This document shows positions 1-9,581 of a DNA stretch of 64,000 bases, piece by piece. The notes under the pieces are model-generated. The model was not told where the DNA came from, searched no databases, and saw nothing but the letters and a program-made list of their open reading frames with translations. Origin of the DNA: Gammaproteobacteria bacterium (GTDB lineage Bacteria; Pseudomonadota; Gammaproteobacteria; SZUA-152); the NCBI GenBank assembly GCA_011321815.1, contig DROS01000021.1, forward strand, positions 49,409 through 113,408. Reading direction: 5' to 3'. Each line of letters begins with the position of its first letter. Position 1 is the first letter of the stretch. A program made the position numbers and the translations under genes.

Positions 1-1350
1 CCACAACTCGACCCCGTGAAGGGGCAGGTATCGAAATGCAATATGTGTGTGGATCGCCTGGAAGCCGGTTTAAAACCCGCGTGTGTATCGGCCTGTCTGG
101 GGGGGGCGCTGGAGTTCGGTGTTATTGAAAATACGCCGGAAAACCGTGATCAGGCCAAATTGAATATTCCGGGGTTTCCGACTACGGACATCACGCACCC
201 GAATATCCGTTTCCAACAAAAACGCAGCTTGCCACGTGAAATGAACCGCCCGGACTCCATGCCGCTGAAATATCATCGTGATGATGCACAGGGTAAATAT
301 GTACCGGTAGTGGATGAAGCAAAAGGCAAGCCACAGCGCCAATGGAATCTGCGCAAGCTGCTGGGCTCACACGAAAATGCCCATATTATTTTTACACTAT
401 GCGCACAAACGGTAATCGGTGCGTTCATGCTGCTGATGTTTGGGCCAGGGTTAGGTCTGTCTGCCGTGGTTACGGTTAAATCTGAAGCCTTCCTGCCACT
501 GTTTGCCACATTGTTTGTGGTGCTGGCTGTGGGTATGTTCAAACTCAACATGCACCTGGGCAAGCCGATGCGCTTTTATCGCGGTTTTAATAACTGGCGT
601 CTGTCGCCAGTGAGTCGTGAAATTGCCGGCGTATCATTGTTTTTTGGTGGCATGGTGGGTTACGGATTTTTTACGACGCTAATCAACTATGAGCTGATAA
701 CGTTGCCGTTTATCCAGTGGTTGGCGACGGCATCTGCGCTGGCCGCAATACTGGGTGGAGTCGTCGGCTTTTATTACATGTACAAGCTCTACCGTATTCC
801 CGCCCGCCCCTACTGGAATCACTGGCAGACAGGCAGCAGTTTTGTTGCAACGGCATTAATGCTGGGTTCGGCGCTGATCTTGCTGGTGGGCGGGCTGGTT
901 TCAGGCGCGCAGTTTATGGCGAACATGTTGCCCCAGTTAGCCTGGGTCGTCTTTGCCGGTATTGCGCTGGAAGGTATTGGTTTAGTCGCCCATGCCCGTG
1001 ATCTCAAACAACAGGGGGGGGAAGGCGCAGCCTCTCATTTTGAACAACGGACCCGTTTCGGGAATGCCTATGTCCTGCGTAATGTGCTGTTATTGCTGAA
1101 TCTTTTGTTGGTTGCTGTGCTGGCAGCAGGCCTGTTTACCCAACCGGCAACTGTTGCCGCGTTAAGTATTGTGGCCGTACTGTCGATATTGGTAATGGCG
1201 ATTATCAGTCGAGCGCTATTTTATGTACTGGTTATTCCTACCACGATGCCGGGCGCATTTTTTTGGAGAAACCGGGCCTTCGAGGAACATGCCCGTAAAA
1301 CCGGATTGGCCAATATGCCACAAGTGGGTGTGGTGCCGGATTCGCATTAA
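1..1350 (+). CDS. DmsB/DmsC-like fused Fe-S and membrane-anchor subunit, 5' truncated
   Basis: The reading frame is open from base 1, so the start lies outside the window. The first visible codons carry a ferredoxin cluster motif of DmsB type, CX2CX11CX3C (Cys at visible codons 13, 16, 28 and 32). After about 90 residues of linker follow roughly eight hydrophobic segments, the usual number for a DmsC/YnfH anchor. Family knowledge: such subunits pass electrons between quinone and a molybdopterin oxidoreductase. Having both on one chain is less common than separate dmsB and dmsC genes. The catalytic subunit should lie upstream. The substrate cannot be told; DMSO, sulfite or another sulfur compound are all possible. 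Confidence 0.85.
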   Translation, partial: PQLDPVKGQVSKCNMCVDRLEAGLKPACVSACLGGALEFGVIENTPENRDQAKLNIPGFPTTDITHPNIRFQQKRSLPREMNRPDSMPLKYHRDDAQGKYVPVVDEAKGKPQRQWNLRKLLGSHENAHIIFTLCAQTVIGAFMLLMFGPGLGLSAVVTVKSEAFLPLFATLFVVLAVGMFKLNMHLGKPMRFYRGFNNWRLSPVSREIAGVSLFFGGMVGYGFFTTLINYELITLPFIQWLATASALAAILGGVVGFYYMYKLYRIPARPYWNHWQTGSSFVATALMLGSALILLVGGLVSGAQFMANMLPQLAWVVFAGIALEGIGLVAHARDLKQQGGEGAASHFEQRTRFGNAYVLRNVLLLLNLLLVAVLAAGLFTQPATVAALSIVAVLSILVMAIISRALFYVLVIPTTMPGAFFWRNRAFEEHARKTGLANMPQVGVVPDSH

Positions 1351-1790
1351 AATACCCATAGTATTTGGAATGTAAATAGCAAGCATGCGTCACTTCATTT
1401 CATGGCGAGAAAAAAGGGACTTTCCTACCGCCGTGGAATGAAGCGAGCATGTAATTTGTACTTTGGGTGCTTTCGACCCAGGCGTTTTTTATTCAGTTTT
1501 TTTCCGTATCTTTGCGCCATCGTAATACCGCGCAGACCGGTGACACATCTCGCGTCGCCACCGTTTCCAGGACGCTGGGAATGCTAAAGTTTTTCCCCTG
1601 TTGACCGCCTTATTAAAGGTGAATCTCTCTGACGCTTAGTGCGTAATTTGTGTTGTGTCGGCCGAGCAAACACAATTAAATCAATCAGTTATATGGATTA
1701 TGTTGTTTTGCAGAAAGGAATTTCCAGCCTGCAAACAGTTGACTGGGCGATATTTAAGCAAAAAAACAGATAAAGATACGGGGAAATTTA
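1351..1790. other. 440-bp intergenic region upstream of the wsp operon
   Basis: I see no convincing gene here. A small frame at 1402-1587 has odd composition and no recognisable family. A dyad TTTGCAG-N15-CTGCAAA lies at 1707-1735, about 55 bp before the wspA start, and is a possible operator. No confident -35/-10 pair was found. Confidence 0.4.
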
Positions 1791-3776
1791 ATGAGCGCAA
1801 ACAAATCCATGAGCTTTGCCGGCCAGTATTCATTACGCACCAAGGTGAATTTGACCATTGGCCTGGTTTTTTTAGCAATGCTGGTGCTCGTGACAACGGC
1901 TGCGGTCACCCATGAGCGGGAAAGGCTGATGGAAATGGCAGAAAGTCAGGTAAAAGAAATGACCACACTGTATTTCGACAGCCTGAACACAATGATGCTC
2001 ACGGGAACGATGGATCAGCGCAGTATCTTACGTAACAAAATGCTGGCAAGAAAACAGATATTGGAAGCGCGGGTGATTCGCGGGCAACCCGTTATTGCAC
2101 AGTTTGGTTCCGGCTCCACAGATGAGGCGCCTCTGGATGACCTGGATCACCGGGCACTTTCGGGAGAAGAGATTATTCGTATCGAGGAACGTGATGATGA
2201 ACGCATGATGGTTGTTATTACACCATTTAAGGCGACAAAAAATACACGTGGAGTGAATTGTTTGCAATGTCATAATGTACCTACTGGTGCGGTAAATGGC
2301 GCTATCCGTATTGACTATTCATTATCAGAAATTGATAAAGCTGTGGAACGTGAATTCTGGATAACCGTTTTATTCAATGTTGGGTTCTTCTTTATCGGTC
2401 TTTTAGTGATTAATGCACTGTTAAAAATATGGATAGTGAAACCGTTGGCCAGTTTGAATAACGTATTGATTAAACGTGCGCAGGGAGACAAGGATATTCG
2501 TGCCGCAGTTGATCGTGAAGATGAAATTGGTCAAATGGAAAAGGCCTTTAACACCATGGCAGACAATGTGAATACCATGGTAGACAGAGAAAGGCAGGCA
2601 GCCGAGGATCTGCGTAAAAAAGTTGATCAGCTACTGTCAGCTGTTAATCGAGTGGCAGAAGGTGATTTTAATGTAAAAATTGACCTGCATGGCGAAGGTG
2701 CAATAGGTGAGCTTGCAGAAAGCCTGCAAACAATGACTAACTTTATTGCCATGTCCACAGAACAAAAGCAGGCAGAGGTTGAAATGCTGGAGAAAAAAGT
2801 GGATGCCATTTTACATGTGGTAACCATGGCTTCACAGGGCGACTTGACAGGGGTGGTTGATGTTAAAGGTGATGATGCCATTGGTAAATTGGCAGAGGGT
2901 GTGCAGGCCATGCTGACAAGCCTGAACACATTGGTGGCACAAGTGCAACGCTCAGGCATTCAGGTGACTTCATCGGCAACGGAAATTGCCGCAACCGCAA
3001 AGCAACAGGAAGCCACCATTGCGGAACAGGCAGCAACCACCAATCAAATCGTTGCCACGGCAACCGAAATATCAGCTACTACAAAAGAATTAACCAATAC
3101 CATGGATGAGGTTGCCAAAGTAGCAGATCGTACACGTTCATCAGCAGCCAGTGGTCACGAAGATCTTGGGCGCATGGAGTCAACAATGCAGCAAATTGTT
3201 GAGGCTGCAAAATCTATCGCCTCCCGGTTTGAGGTATTGAATGACAAAGCGAAAAATATCAACAGTGTGGTAACTACCATTACCAAAGTTGCTGATCAGA
3301 CAAATCTTTTATCATTAAATGCCGCGATAGAGGCTGAAAAGGCGGGGGAATATGGTCTGGGATTCTCTGTGGTAGCGACAGAGGTCCGCCGTTTGGCGGA
3401 TCAAACCGCAGTGGCGACACTGGATATCGAGCAAATGGTTAAAGAAATGCAAATGGCGGTATCTTCAGGTGTATTAAGTATGGAAAAGTTTACCGACCAG
3501 GTGCGCAGCAGTGCTGAGGATGTTAATCAGGTATCTTCACAGCTTGCGGAAATTATTGAACAGGTACAGGAATTCACCCCGCGATTTGAAAATGTGCAGC
3601 AAGGCATGCACTTCCAGGCGCAAGGAGCACAACAGATTACCGAGGCCATGGTACAATTGAGCGAATCAGCACAGCAATCTGTTGAATCCATACACCACTC
3701 CACATCAGCAATTGATTTATTGAATGAAGCTGCACAGCTACTGCAAAATGGCGTATCAAAATTCCGTGTAAGTTAA
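1791..3776 (+). CDS. wspA: WspA-like methyl-accepting chemotaxis protein with periplasmic c-type haem motif
   Basis: Membrane chemoreceptor of 661 aa and first gene of a complete wsp operon. Order: TM1 at about residues 19-38, a periplasmic sensor of about 150 residues, TM2 at about 192-212, HAMP and further HAMP-like segments (about 213-390), then a methyl-accepting signalling domain with the hairpin tip around QTNLLSLNAAIEAEKAGE. The sensor holds CLQCH at residues 157-161, a covalent haem c motif, in a context resembling Tll0287-like (DUF3365) sensors. Pseudomonas WspA instead has a four-helix-bundle sensor without haem. A GGGG run seven bases upstream supports the ATG. It should signal through WspB/D to the kinase WspE. 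Confidence 0.88.
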   Translation: MSANKSMSFAGQYSLRTKVNLTIGLVFLAMLVLVTTAAVTHERERLMEMAESQVKEMTTLYFDSLNTMMLTGTMDQRSILRNKMLARKQILEARVIRGQPVIAQFGSGSTDEAPLDDLDHRALSGEEIIRIEERDDERMMVVITPFKATKNTRGVNCLQCHNVPTGAVNGAIRIDYSLSEIDKAVEREFWITVLFNVGFFFIGLLVINALLKIWIVKPLASLNNVLIKRAQGDKDIRAAVDREDEIGQMEKAFNTMADNVNTMVDRERQAAEDLRKKVDQLLSAVNRVAEGDFNVKIDLHGEGAIGELAESLQTMTNFIAMSTEQKQAEVEMLEKKVDAILHVVTMASQGDLTGVVDVKGDDAIGKLAEGVQAMLTSLNTLVAQVQRSGIQVTSSATEIAATAKQQEATIAEQAATTNQIVATATEISATTKELTNTMDEVAKVADRTRSSAASGHEDLGRMESTMQQIVEAAKSIASRFEVLNDKAKNINSVVTTITKVADQTNLLSLNAAIEAEKAGEYGLGFSVVATEVRRLADQTAVATLDIEQMVKEMQMAVSSGVLSMEKFTDQVRSSAEDVNQVSSQLAEIIEQVQEFTPRFENVQQGMHFQAQGAQQITEAMVQLSESAQQSVESIHHSTSAIDLLNEAAQLLQNGVSKFRVS

Positions 3777-4274
3777 TTGCTTGATAAGGTAACCAGCGTG
3801 CTATATGCCCAGTTTTTTATTGATGAAGACCGGTATGTTATATCAGCAGCCGATATTGTTGAAATAGTTCCCATTGTGTCATTAAAAAAAGTCCCGATGT
3901 TACCGGATTATGCTGTGGGATTGATGAATTATCACGGTAATCAGGTACCGGTGATTGAACTGTGTCAATTATTTCTCAATCGGCCATGCCGGAAAAAACT
4001 GAGCACACGAATCATTCTGGTAACCAGGGGCGGAAATACGGAAAAACCAATGACGTTTGGTTTTATGGTCGAAAAAGCAACCGAAATGCTCACCATTGAC
4101 GAACATTTGTATAAACCCCCAGTGATGAAAAATCCTGATGCGCCAACGAATGGGCCAATCGCTGAATATCAGGGGGAACTGGTGACGAAAATTCTAATTG
4201 AAGATGTGTTTGATAAATTGGATAAACAATTTTTTCAGAAAACAGAAATGCTTTCCCATAAGAAAACCCCATAA
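3777..4274 (+). CDS. wspB: CheW-like coupling protein WspB
   Basis: Single CheW domain (about 160 aa), with the typical opening 'FFIDEDRYVISAADIVEIVP' and a later GLMNYHGNQVPVIEL segment. It should link WspA to the kinase WspE. A TTG at 3777 directly after the wspA stop opens the frame, but the GTG at 3798 has an AAGG about nine bases upstream and is the better start, since the CheW fold begins just after it. The stop overlaps the ATG of wspC by one base (TAATG), so translation is probably coupled. The assignment rests on domain plus position second in a wsp-order operon. Confidence 0.85.
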   Translation: MLDKVTSVLYAQFFIDEDRYVISAADIVEIVPIVSLKKVPMLPDYAVGLMNYHGNQVPVIELCQLFLNRPCRKKLSTRIILVTRGGNTEKPMTFGFMVEKATEMLTIDEHLYKPPVMKNPDAPTNGPIAEYQGELVTKILIEDVFDKLDKQFFQKTEMLSHKKTP

Positions 4275-5566
4275 TGGCATTTGTGCATATCAAAAATCTC
4301 TTGTACAAGTCTATTGGCTTGCATTCTGATACGGTGGGAGAGTCCAGTATTGATAGAGCAATAAGCCAGAGAATGCACGTAACAAATTGTAGTAATGCCA
4401 GTGCATATTACAAACTGCTAAAAGGCGACAAACAAGAGCTGGGCGAGTTGATTGAAGAAGTCGTGGTTCCTGAGACATGGTTTTTTCGGAATATTACACC
4501 ATTTGAAGTGCTGCGTGATAATGCGCTAAATATTTATGCAAACACTGGTAAATCAGAAAAAAACTACCCGTTAAAAATATTAAGTATTCCATGTTCGAGT
4601 GGTGAAGAACCATATTCCATTGCAATGGTGTTAAATAATTCAGGGATGAAAAAAGGTGACTTTATCATTGATGCCATTGATATCAGTGCACGGGCGTTAA
4701 AAAAATCCAGAAGGGCTGTTTACGGCAAACATTCTTTTCGTGAGAAAGAAATGGATTTTCAAGACAAATATTTTGAGCCTGTAAGGTCAGAATTTCGTTT
4801 ATTAAAAGATATTCGTGATTGTGTTTCTTTCCGTCAGGGAAATATTATAACAGACCCAATAAGTCCCGCAGATGAATATTATGACATAATATTTTGCCGT
4901 AATTTACTGATTTATTTTAATCGGGAAACGCAGAGAAAAATGTTAAATAAGTTATCATTGATGTTGAAATGTGGAGGTTTGTTGTTTGTCGGTCATGCGG
5001 AATCAGGACAGATTGATAAAAATGATTTTACAAAAATTCGTATAGCCAAGGCATTTTCTTTCCGAAAAAAAATGAACGACAAGTTTCTGACATCTCCTGC
5101 AAAATGTAATGATCAGCCGGTAAATAAACTTAGAGATATTTATGACCAATTGGTTGAGGTCACCAAAAAAGATATTGAACTGTCAAAAAAAATTAACAAT
5201 CCGAAATATAAGTCAACAAAAAACAACAAAAACGATGTCTCTGGAAAAAATATTGGTAATTATTTTTTTGAGAAAATTGATTTGTTGATAAATGAAAATT
5301 GCCTACTGGATGCATTCCGGCTATGCGAGAAATTTTTGGAAGAACAACCAGAGGATTCAGATGCGTATTATTATCTGGGGTTGATCAGCAACCTGCGAGG
5401 AGATAGTGCTGGCGCTGAAGAATTATTAAGAAAAGCAATTTATTTATCCCCTGGTCATTGTAATGCGTTGGCATTGTCTGCCGATTTGGCAGAAAAACGA
5501 GGCGACGAAGATAGTGCGAAATCACTCCGCCGGCGTGAACAAAAAGCACGGAAACGTAGCTCATAG
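4274..5566 (+). CDS. wspC: CheR-type methyltransferase with C-terminal TPR, WspC
   Basis: A 430-aa protein. Residues about 1-270 are a CheR SAM-dependent methyltransferase: 'PETWFFRN', then the SAM-binding 'SIPCSSGEEPYSIAM', and 'DIIFCRNLLIYFN'. A lysine- and asparagine-rich linker (about 280-340) leads to TPR-like helices at about 345-425 ('DAYYYLGLISNLRGDSAGAE'). CheR plus TPR is the WspC architecture. It should methylate glutamates of WspA. It overlaps wspB by one base and is followed by wspD after two bases. The linker is markedly AT-rich. Confidence 0.9.
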   Translation: MAFVHIKNLLYKSIGLHSDTVGESSIDRAISQRMHVTNCSNASAYYKLLKGDKQELGELIEEVVVPETWFFRNITPFEVLRDNALNIYANTGKSEKNYPLKILSIPCSSGEEPYSIAMVLNNSGMKKGDFIIDAIDISARALKKSRRAVYGKHSFREKEMDFQDKYFEPVRSEFRLLKDIRDCVSFRQGNIITDPISPADEYYDIIFCRNLLIYFNRETQRKMLNKLSLMLKCGGLLFVGHAESGQIDKNDFTKIRIAKAFSFRKKMNDKFLTSPAKCNDQPVNKLRDIYDQLVEVTKKDIELSKKINNPKYKSTKNNKNDVSGKNIGNYFFEKIDLLINENCLLDAFRLCEKFLEEQPEDSDAYYYLGLISNLRGDSAGAEELLRKAIYLSPGHCNALALSADLAEKRGDEDSAKSLRRREQKARKRSS

Positions 5567-5568
5567 TT

Positions 5569-6252
5569 ATGGCGAAAGAAACCAAAATATCCTCACGCGT
5601 TGCTGATTGTTGGAATACTGTTGGTGTCTGGAGTCGTGCGCAGGAAAAATGCGAAAAATTGGCAGAACATGTTCATTGTAGAAACTGCCCGGTATTTTTG
5701 GAAATTGGACATTCTGTATTTGAAAGAGTAGCGCCATCTGGATATTTATCCCAGTGGCGAAAAGAAATATCCGCGCAGGAAAATCGGGATAATTTCAAGA
5801 ATAATAGTGTGCTTGTGTTTCGTGTAGGTTGTGAGTGGTTCGCATTACCTACGAATATCCTTGGTGAGATCGCCAATGAAAGGACTGTTCATAGGATTCC
5901 CAGAAATATGAATCGTTTTATATCAGGAATTGTAAACATCAATGGCGAGATAAAAATCTGTTATTCCTTGAGTGAACTGTTAGCGTTAAACAGTGTTGAT
6001 GGTATTAATGAAAGAGAAGATAAATATAAACGATTGGTTGTTATTGAGCTGGATGGAAAACATTATGTTTTTCTGGTTGACGAGGTGAAAGGGCTTGCCT
6101 GGTATGGGGATTCTGAGTTGCTTCCGGTGCCTGCCACACTCAATGCTGATAATGCGCTCCTGTTAGCGGGATCAATAAATAAATTTGATCATCAAATAGC
6201 TGTTTTTAGTATCAATAAATTTCAGGAAAAACTCGAAGGGGCTGTGTCATGA
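5569..6252 (+). CDS. wspD: CheW-like coupling protein WspD with N-terminal cysteine motif
   Basis: A 227-aa protein with a CheW domain over about residues 75-222 and an N-terminal extension holding spaced cysteines (CWNTVGVW, CEKL, HCRNCPVF). This extension is typical of WspD and separates it from WspB. The role of the cysteines is not known to me; metal or redox sensing is a guess. The stop overlaps the ATG of wspE (ATGA), so the pair is probably translationally coupled. It is the second coupling protein between receptor and kinase. Confidence 0.85.
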   Translation: MAKETKISSRVADCWNTVGVWSRAQEKCEKLAEHVHCRNCPVFLEIGHSVFERVAPSGYLSQWRKEISAQENRDNFKNNSVLVFRVGCEWFALPTNILGEIANERTVHRIPRNMNRFISGIVNINGEIKICYSLSELLALNSVDGINEREDKYKRLVVIELDGKHYVFLVDEVKGLAWYGDSELLPVPATLNADNALLLAGSINKFDHQIAVFSINKFQEKLEGAVS

Positions 6253-8489
6253 GCCCATCAAGTGGCGGTGTCGGTGATTTGTCAATGTTTGACCTTTTCC
6301 GAATGGAAATAGAGGGACAAACAGCATTATTAAGTAAAGACCTGTTAGCGCTTGAGAAAAATATTACTTCCCCCACACTTCTGGAATCTGTAATGCGCGC
6401 ATCTCACTCCATTAAGGGAGCCGCACGTATGGTGTCCGTTGAACCTGTGGTGCAGATCGCGCACGTCATGGAGGACTGTTTTGTTTCCGCACAAAAAAAT
6501 AAATTACATTTGCAGAGTGATGATATTGATCTTCTCTTAAAGGCCGTGGATACCATTATATCTATTTCACTTTTGAGCGAAGAGAATATTGATAAGTGGG
6601 TTGATGAGAATAGTTCTACAGTTAATAACCTGGTTGCTTCTCTTGAAAAGGTTTTGACAGGTGAAAATATTCTGCGGGAAGACAACAGCAATAATTTTCA
6701 ATCGGTTGAATCAATAACAGATACCAAGGTTACAACAACAGAAAGTGATCGGTTTTTACGTATAAGCGCCGAAAGGATGTCCCGAATTCTAGGCATGACC
6801 AGTGAGCTTCTGGTGGAATCACGAGAAGTAAAAGATTTTTCTGATTCATTGTTTCAAATTAAACGACGCCAGGATGAACTGTTTACGATGCTGGAATCCT
6901 GGCGGGAGTTATCAATACAACGCAATATTTCAAATGATGACGAAATACAAAAGGCGGCCTTGCTTCGTCTGGATGAATGCCGGCGAAGTATATCTGATCA
7001 ATTACTTTTGCTGGATGAATATGACCGAAAAAATGGCTATCTTTGCAAAAAATTATACGGTGAGGTTGCTGGCAGCAGGATGCGGCCGTTTGAAGATGGT
7101 GTTGCCGGGTTTCAACGTATGGTACGTGACCTTTCACGTTCATTAAATAAAGAAGTGGTATTGAAGATTGATGGTTTGCAGTGTGCAGTGGATCGGGATG
7201 TGCTGGAAAAAATCAAGGCCCCACTGAATCATCTGTTACGTAATTCAATTGATCATGGTATTGAACCCTCCAAAAACCGGGCTGCGGCGGGGAAGGGAAA
7301 AATAGCCACCATAAAACTGTCGGCTACTCATACGGGTGGAATGTTACGTATATCGGTGGCTGATGATGGAGGCGGTGTGGATCTTGCTGCTTTAGGTAAA
7401 AAGCTGGTTACTAAAAAACTGGTTACGCAAGAAATACTGCCCGACCTTTCTAATGATGAATTACTGGAGTTTCTGTTTCTTCCTGATTTTTCCACACGTG
7501 ATGAAGTCACTGAAGTCTCTGGTAGAGGTGTTGGATTAGATGTTGTTCGGGAAATGGTTAAAGAACTTGGTGGTTCTGTGGTTGTCAATAATTCACCAGG
7601 AAAGGGTGCCGAATTTATTTTGAAATTACCACTGACATTGTCAGTAATATCAGCATTATTGGTGGAAATATCCAATGAGCCTTATGCTTTTCCTTTGACT
7701 AAGGTGGATCGAATTTTAAAAATAAACACAAAGGATATTATGGAAATGGAGGGGCGGCAGTTTATTGCGTTGGATGGTGAAAATATCGGGCTTATTTCAG
7801 CAGCCGAGGTATTGGGTTTTGCGCAGGCGGATTCGACAGACAATATGCTGACAGTATTGTTGCTAAGTGACCGGATGGATACTTATGGTGTTGTTGTGGA
7901 TCGTTATATTGATCAAAAACAACTGTCTGTATCTGCGCTCGATGAAAGACTGGGAAAGGTTCCTAATGTGAGTTCTGTGGCATTGATGGAAAATGGTGAT
8001 CCATTGTTTATTCTGGATGTTGATGATTTGGTGAGAAGTATAAATTATATGGTGAATGGTGGCGGTTTGGCCGATGTATATCGTGCGGCTGAAAAACATT
8101 TGAAGTCAAGTCGTAAGCGTATTTTGGTGGTTGATGACTCGTTGACTGTACGTGAAGTCGAAAAAGACCTTTTATTGTCTAAGGGGTATTTTGTTGACCT
8201 GGCAGTGGATGGCATGGATGGCTGGAATGCGGTACGTCGCGTTTCTTATGACCTGGTGATTACGGATGTGGACATGCCGCGCATGGATGGCATTGATTTG
8301 GTGAAGTCTATCAAACAGGATTTGCATCTAAAAAGGTTGCCAGTAATGATTGTTTCTTATAAAGATCGTTCAGAAGATCGGCGACGTGGTCTGGATGCAG
8401 GAGCCGACTATTATTTAACCAAAGGTAGTTTTCATGATGATACCCTTATTGATGCCGTTGAAGATTTAATCGGTGTGGCAGAAAAATGA
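6249..8489 (+). CDS. wspE: Hybrid CheA-type histidine kinase/response regulator WspE
   Basis: A 746-aa protein. Order: Hpt domain with phospho-accepting His53 in HSIKGAA; a linker; dimerisation helices; an HATPase with N box 'LNHLLRNSIDHGIEP', G1 'VADDGGGVDLAAL' and G2 'GRGVGLDVVREMV'; a CheW-like domain; and a C-terminal receiver with Asp673 in ITDVDMP and a Lys near the end. This is the WspE layout. It phosphorylates the receivers of WspR and WspF. ATGA overlaps on both sides bind it tightly into the operon. Confidence 0.93.
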   Translation: MSPSSGGVGDLSMFDLFRMEIEGQTALLSKDLLALEKNITSPTLLESVMRASHSIKGAARMVSVEPVVQIAHVMEDCFVSAQKNKLHLQSDDIDLLLKAVDTIISISLLSEENIDKWVDENSSTVNNLVASLEKVLTGENILREDNSNNFQSVESITDTKVTTTESDRFLRISAERMSRILGMTSELLVESREVKDFSDSLFQIKRRQDELFTMLESWRELSIQRNISNDDEIQKAALLRLDECRRSISDQLLLLDEYDRKNGYLCKKLYGEVAGSRMRPFEDGVAGFQRMVRDLSRSLNKEVVLKIDGLQCAVDRDVLEKIKAPLNHLLRNSIDHGIEPSKNRAAAGKGKIATIKLSATHTGGMLRISVADDGGGVDLAALGKKLVTKKLVTQEILPDLSNDELLEFLFLPDFSTRDEVTEVSGRGVGLDVVREMVKELGGSVVVNNSPGKGAEFILKLPLTLSVISALLVEISNEPYAFPLTKVDRILKINTKDIMEMEGRQFIALDGENIGLISAAEVLGFAQADSTDNMLTVLLLSDRMDTYGVVVDRYIDQKQLSVSALDERLGKVPNVSSVALMENGDPLFILDVDDLVRSINYMVNGGGLADVYRAAEKHLKSSRKRILVVDDSLTVREVEKDLLLSKGYFVDLAVDGMDGWNAVRRVSYDLVITDVDMPRMDGIDLVKSIKQDLHLKRLPVMIVSYKDRSEDRRRGLDAGADYYLTKGSFHDDTLIDAVEDLIGVAEK

Positions 8490-9502
8490 GAATCGCTATT
8501 GTCAATGATATGCCGTTGGCCATCGAGGGGCTTCGGCGTGCTATTGAGAATACCGGAATCCATCAGGTTGCCTGGACTGCATTTAATGGGAACGACGCCA
8601 TCGAGGCTTGCCGTGAGGATATTCCTGATTTGATATTAATGGATATTATCATGCCGGGAATGAATGGTGTTGATACTACGCGCGAAATTATGCGGGCATC
8701 ACCCTGTCCGATATTGTTGGTCACTTCGTCGGTGAATACAAATTCGGCCCTGGTGTTTGAGGCGATGGGTTATGGCGCACTTGATGCGATTAATACTCCT
8801 GCGCTTACAGGCAGGAGTGCGTGTGGTTTGCAATGCCCGTTGTTGAAAAAAATAGCGATGTTGAACGTTCTGACTCAATCGGGGCCGCCCGGTTTTCAGT
8901 CACATTTCAATTCTGCACAGTCCAGGGGGGAACCTTTAACCAATAATAGCCCGCTGGTTGCCATCGGGTCTTCATCGGGCGGACCTCAAGCTTTGGCGAC
9001 GATTCTTCAATCTATCCCTCATGATTTTCATTCGCCCATTGTTATCGTTCAACATGTCGATGCCCAATTTGCCAATGGTCTGGCCGAGTGGTTGAGCACT
9101 TTGTCGAATATACCTGTACGCATTGCTTGTGACGGTGATCGGCCTGTAGCTGGGACGGTTTTTCTTGCAGGCTCAGACAATCATTTATTGTTGACCGAAG
9201 AAGGCACATTTCAGTATTCACCGATACCTCGTGACACACCATACCGGCCTTCAGTGGATGTTTTCTGGCAATCTCTTGAGCAGAACTGGAAAGGGGCGAT
9301 AACTGCGGTTTTATTGACTGGAATGGGCAGGGATGGCGCCAAGTCCATGTTAAGCCTTCGACAACATGGGGCATATACCATTGCACAGGATGAAGAAACC
9401 TGTGCAGTTTACGGTATGCCAAAAGCGGCAATTGAGCTGGATGCAGCAATGGCTGTCCTGCCAATTGATGATATTGTGAATTCATTATTAAAAAAATGCT
9501 AA
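8486..9502 (+). CDS. wspF: CheB-type methylesterase WspF
   Basis: A 338-aa protein with a receiver (Asp53 in LMDIIMPG) and a C-terminal CheB methylesterase domain. The catalytic elements are visible: Ser in 'IGSSSGGPQAL', His in 'VQHVDAQF' and Asp in 'GMGRDGA'. It removes methyl groups from WspA and resets the system. In Pseudomonas, loss of wspF locks WspR on and causes wrinkly colonies. It overlaps wspE by four bases, and a gap of 79 bp separates it from wspR. Confidence 0.92.
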   Translation: MRIAIVNDMPLAIEGLRRAIENTGIHQVAWTAFNGNDAIEACREDIPDLILMDIIMPGMNGVDTTREIMRASPCPILLVTSSVNTNSALVFEAMGYGALDAINTPALTGRSACGLQCPLLKKIAMLNVLTQSGPPGFQSHFNSAQSRGEPLTNNSPLVAIGSSSGGPQALATILQSIPHDFHSPIVIVQHVDAQFANGLAEWLSTLSNIPVRIACDGDRPVAGTVFLAGSDNHLLLTEEGTFQYSPIPRDTPYRPSVDVFWQSLEQNWKGAITAVLLTGMGRDGAKSMLSLRQHGAYTIAQDEETCAVYGMPKAAIELDAAMAVLPIDDIVNSLLKKC

Positions 9503-9581
9503 TGGACACGCTTTGTGGGACGTTAACAGGGACAGGGGTAGTTATAAATGATGCTGATGATATGGGCGAAGTAGGAATGCA

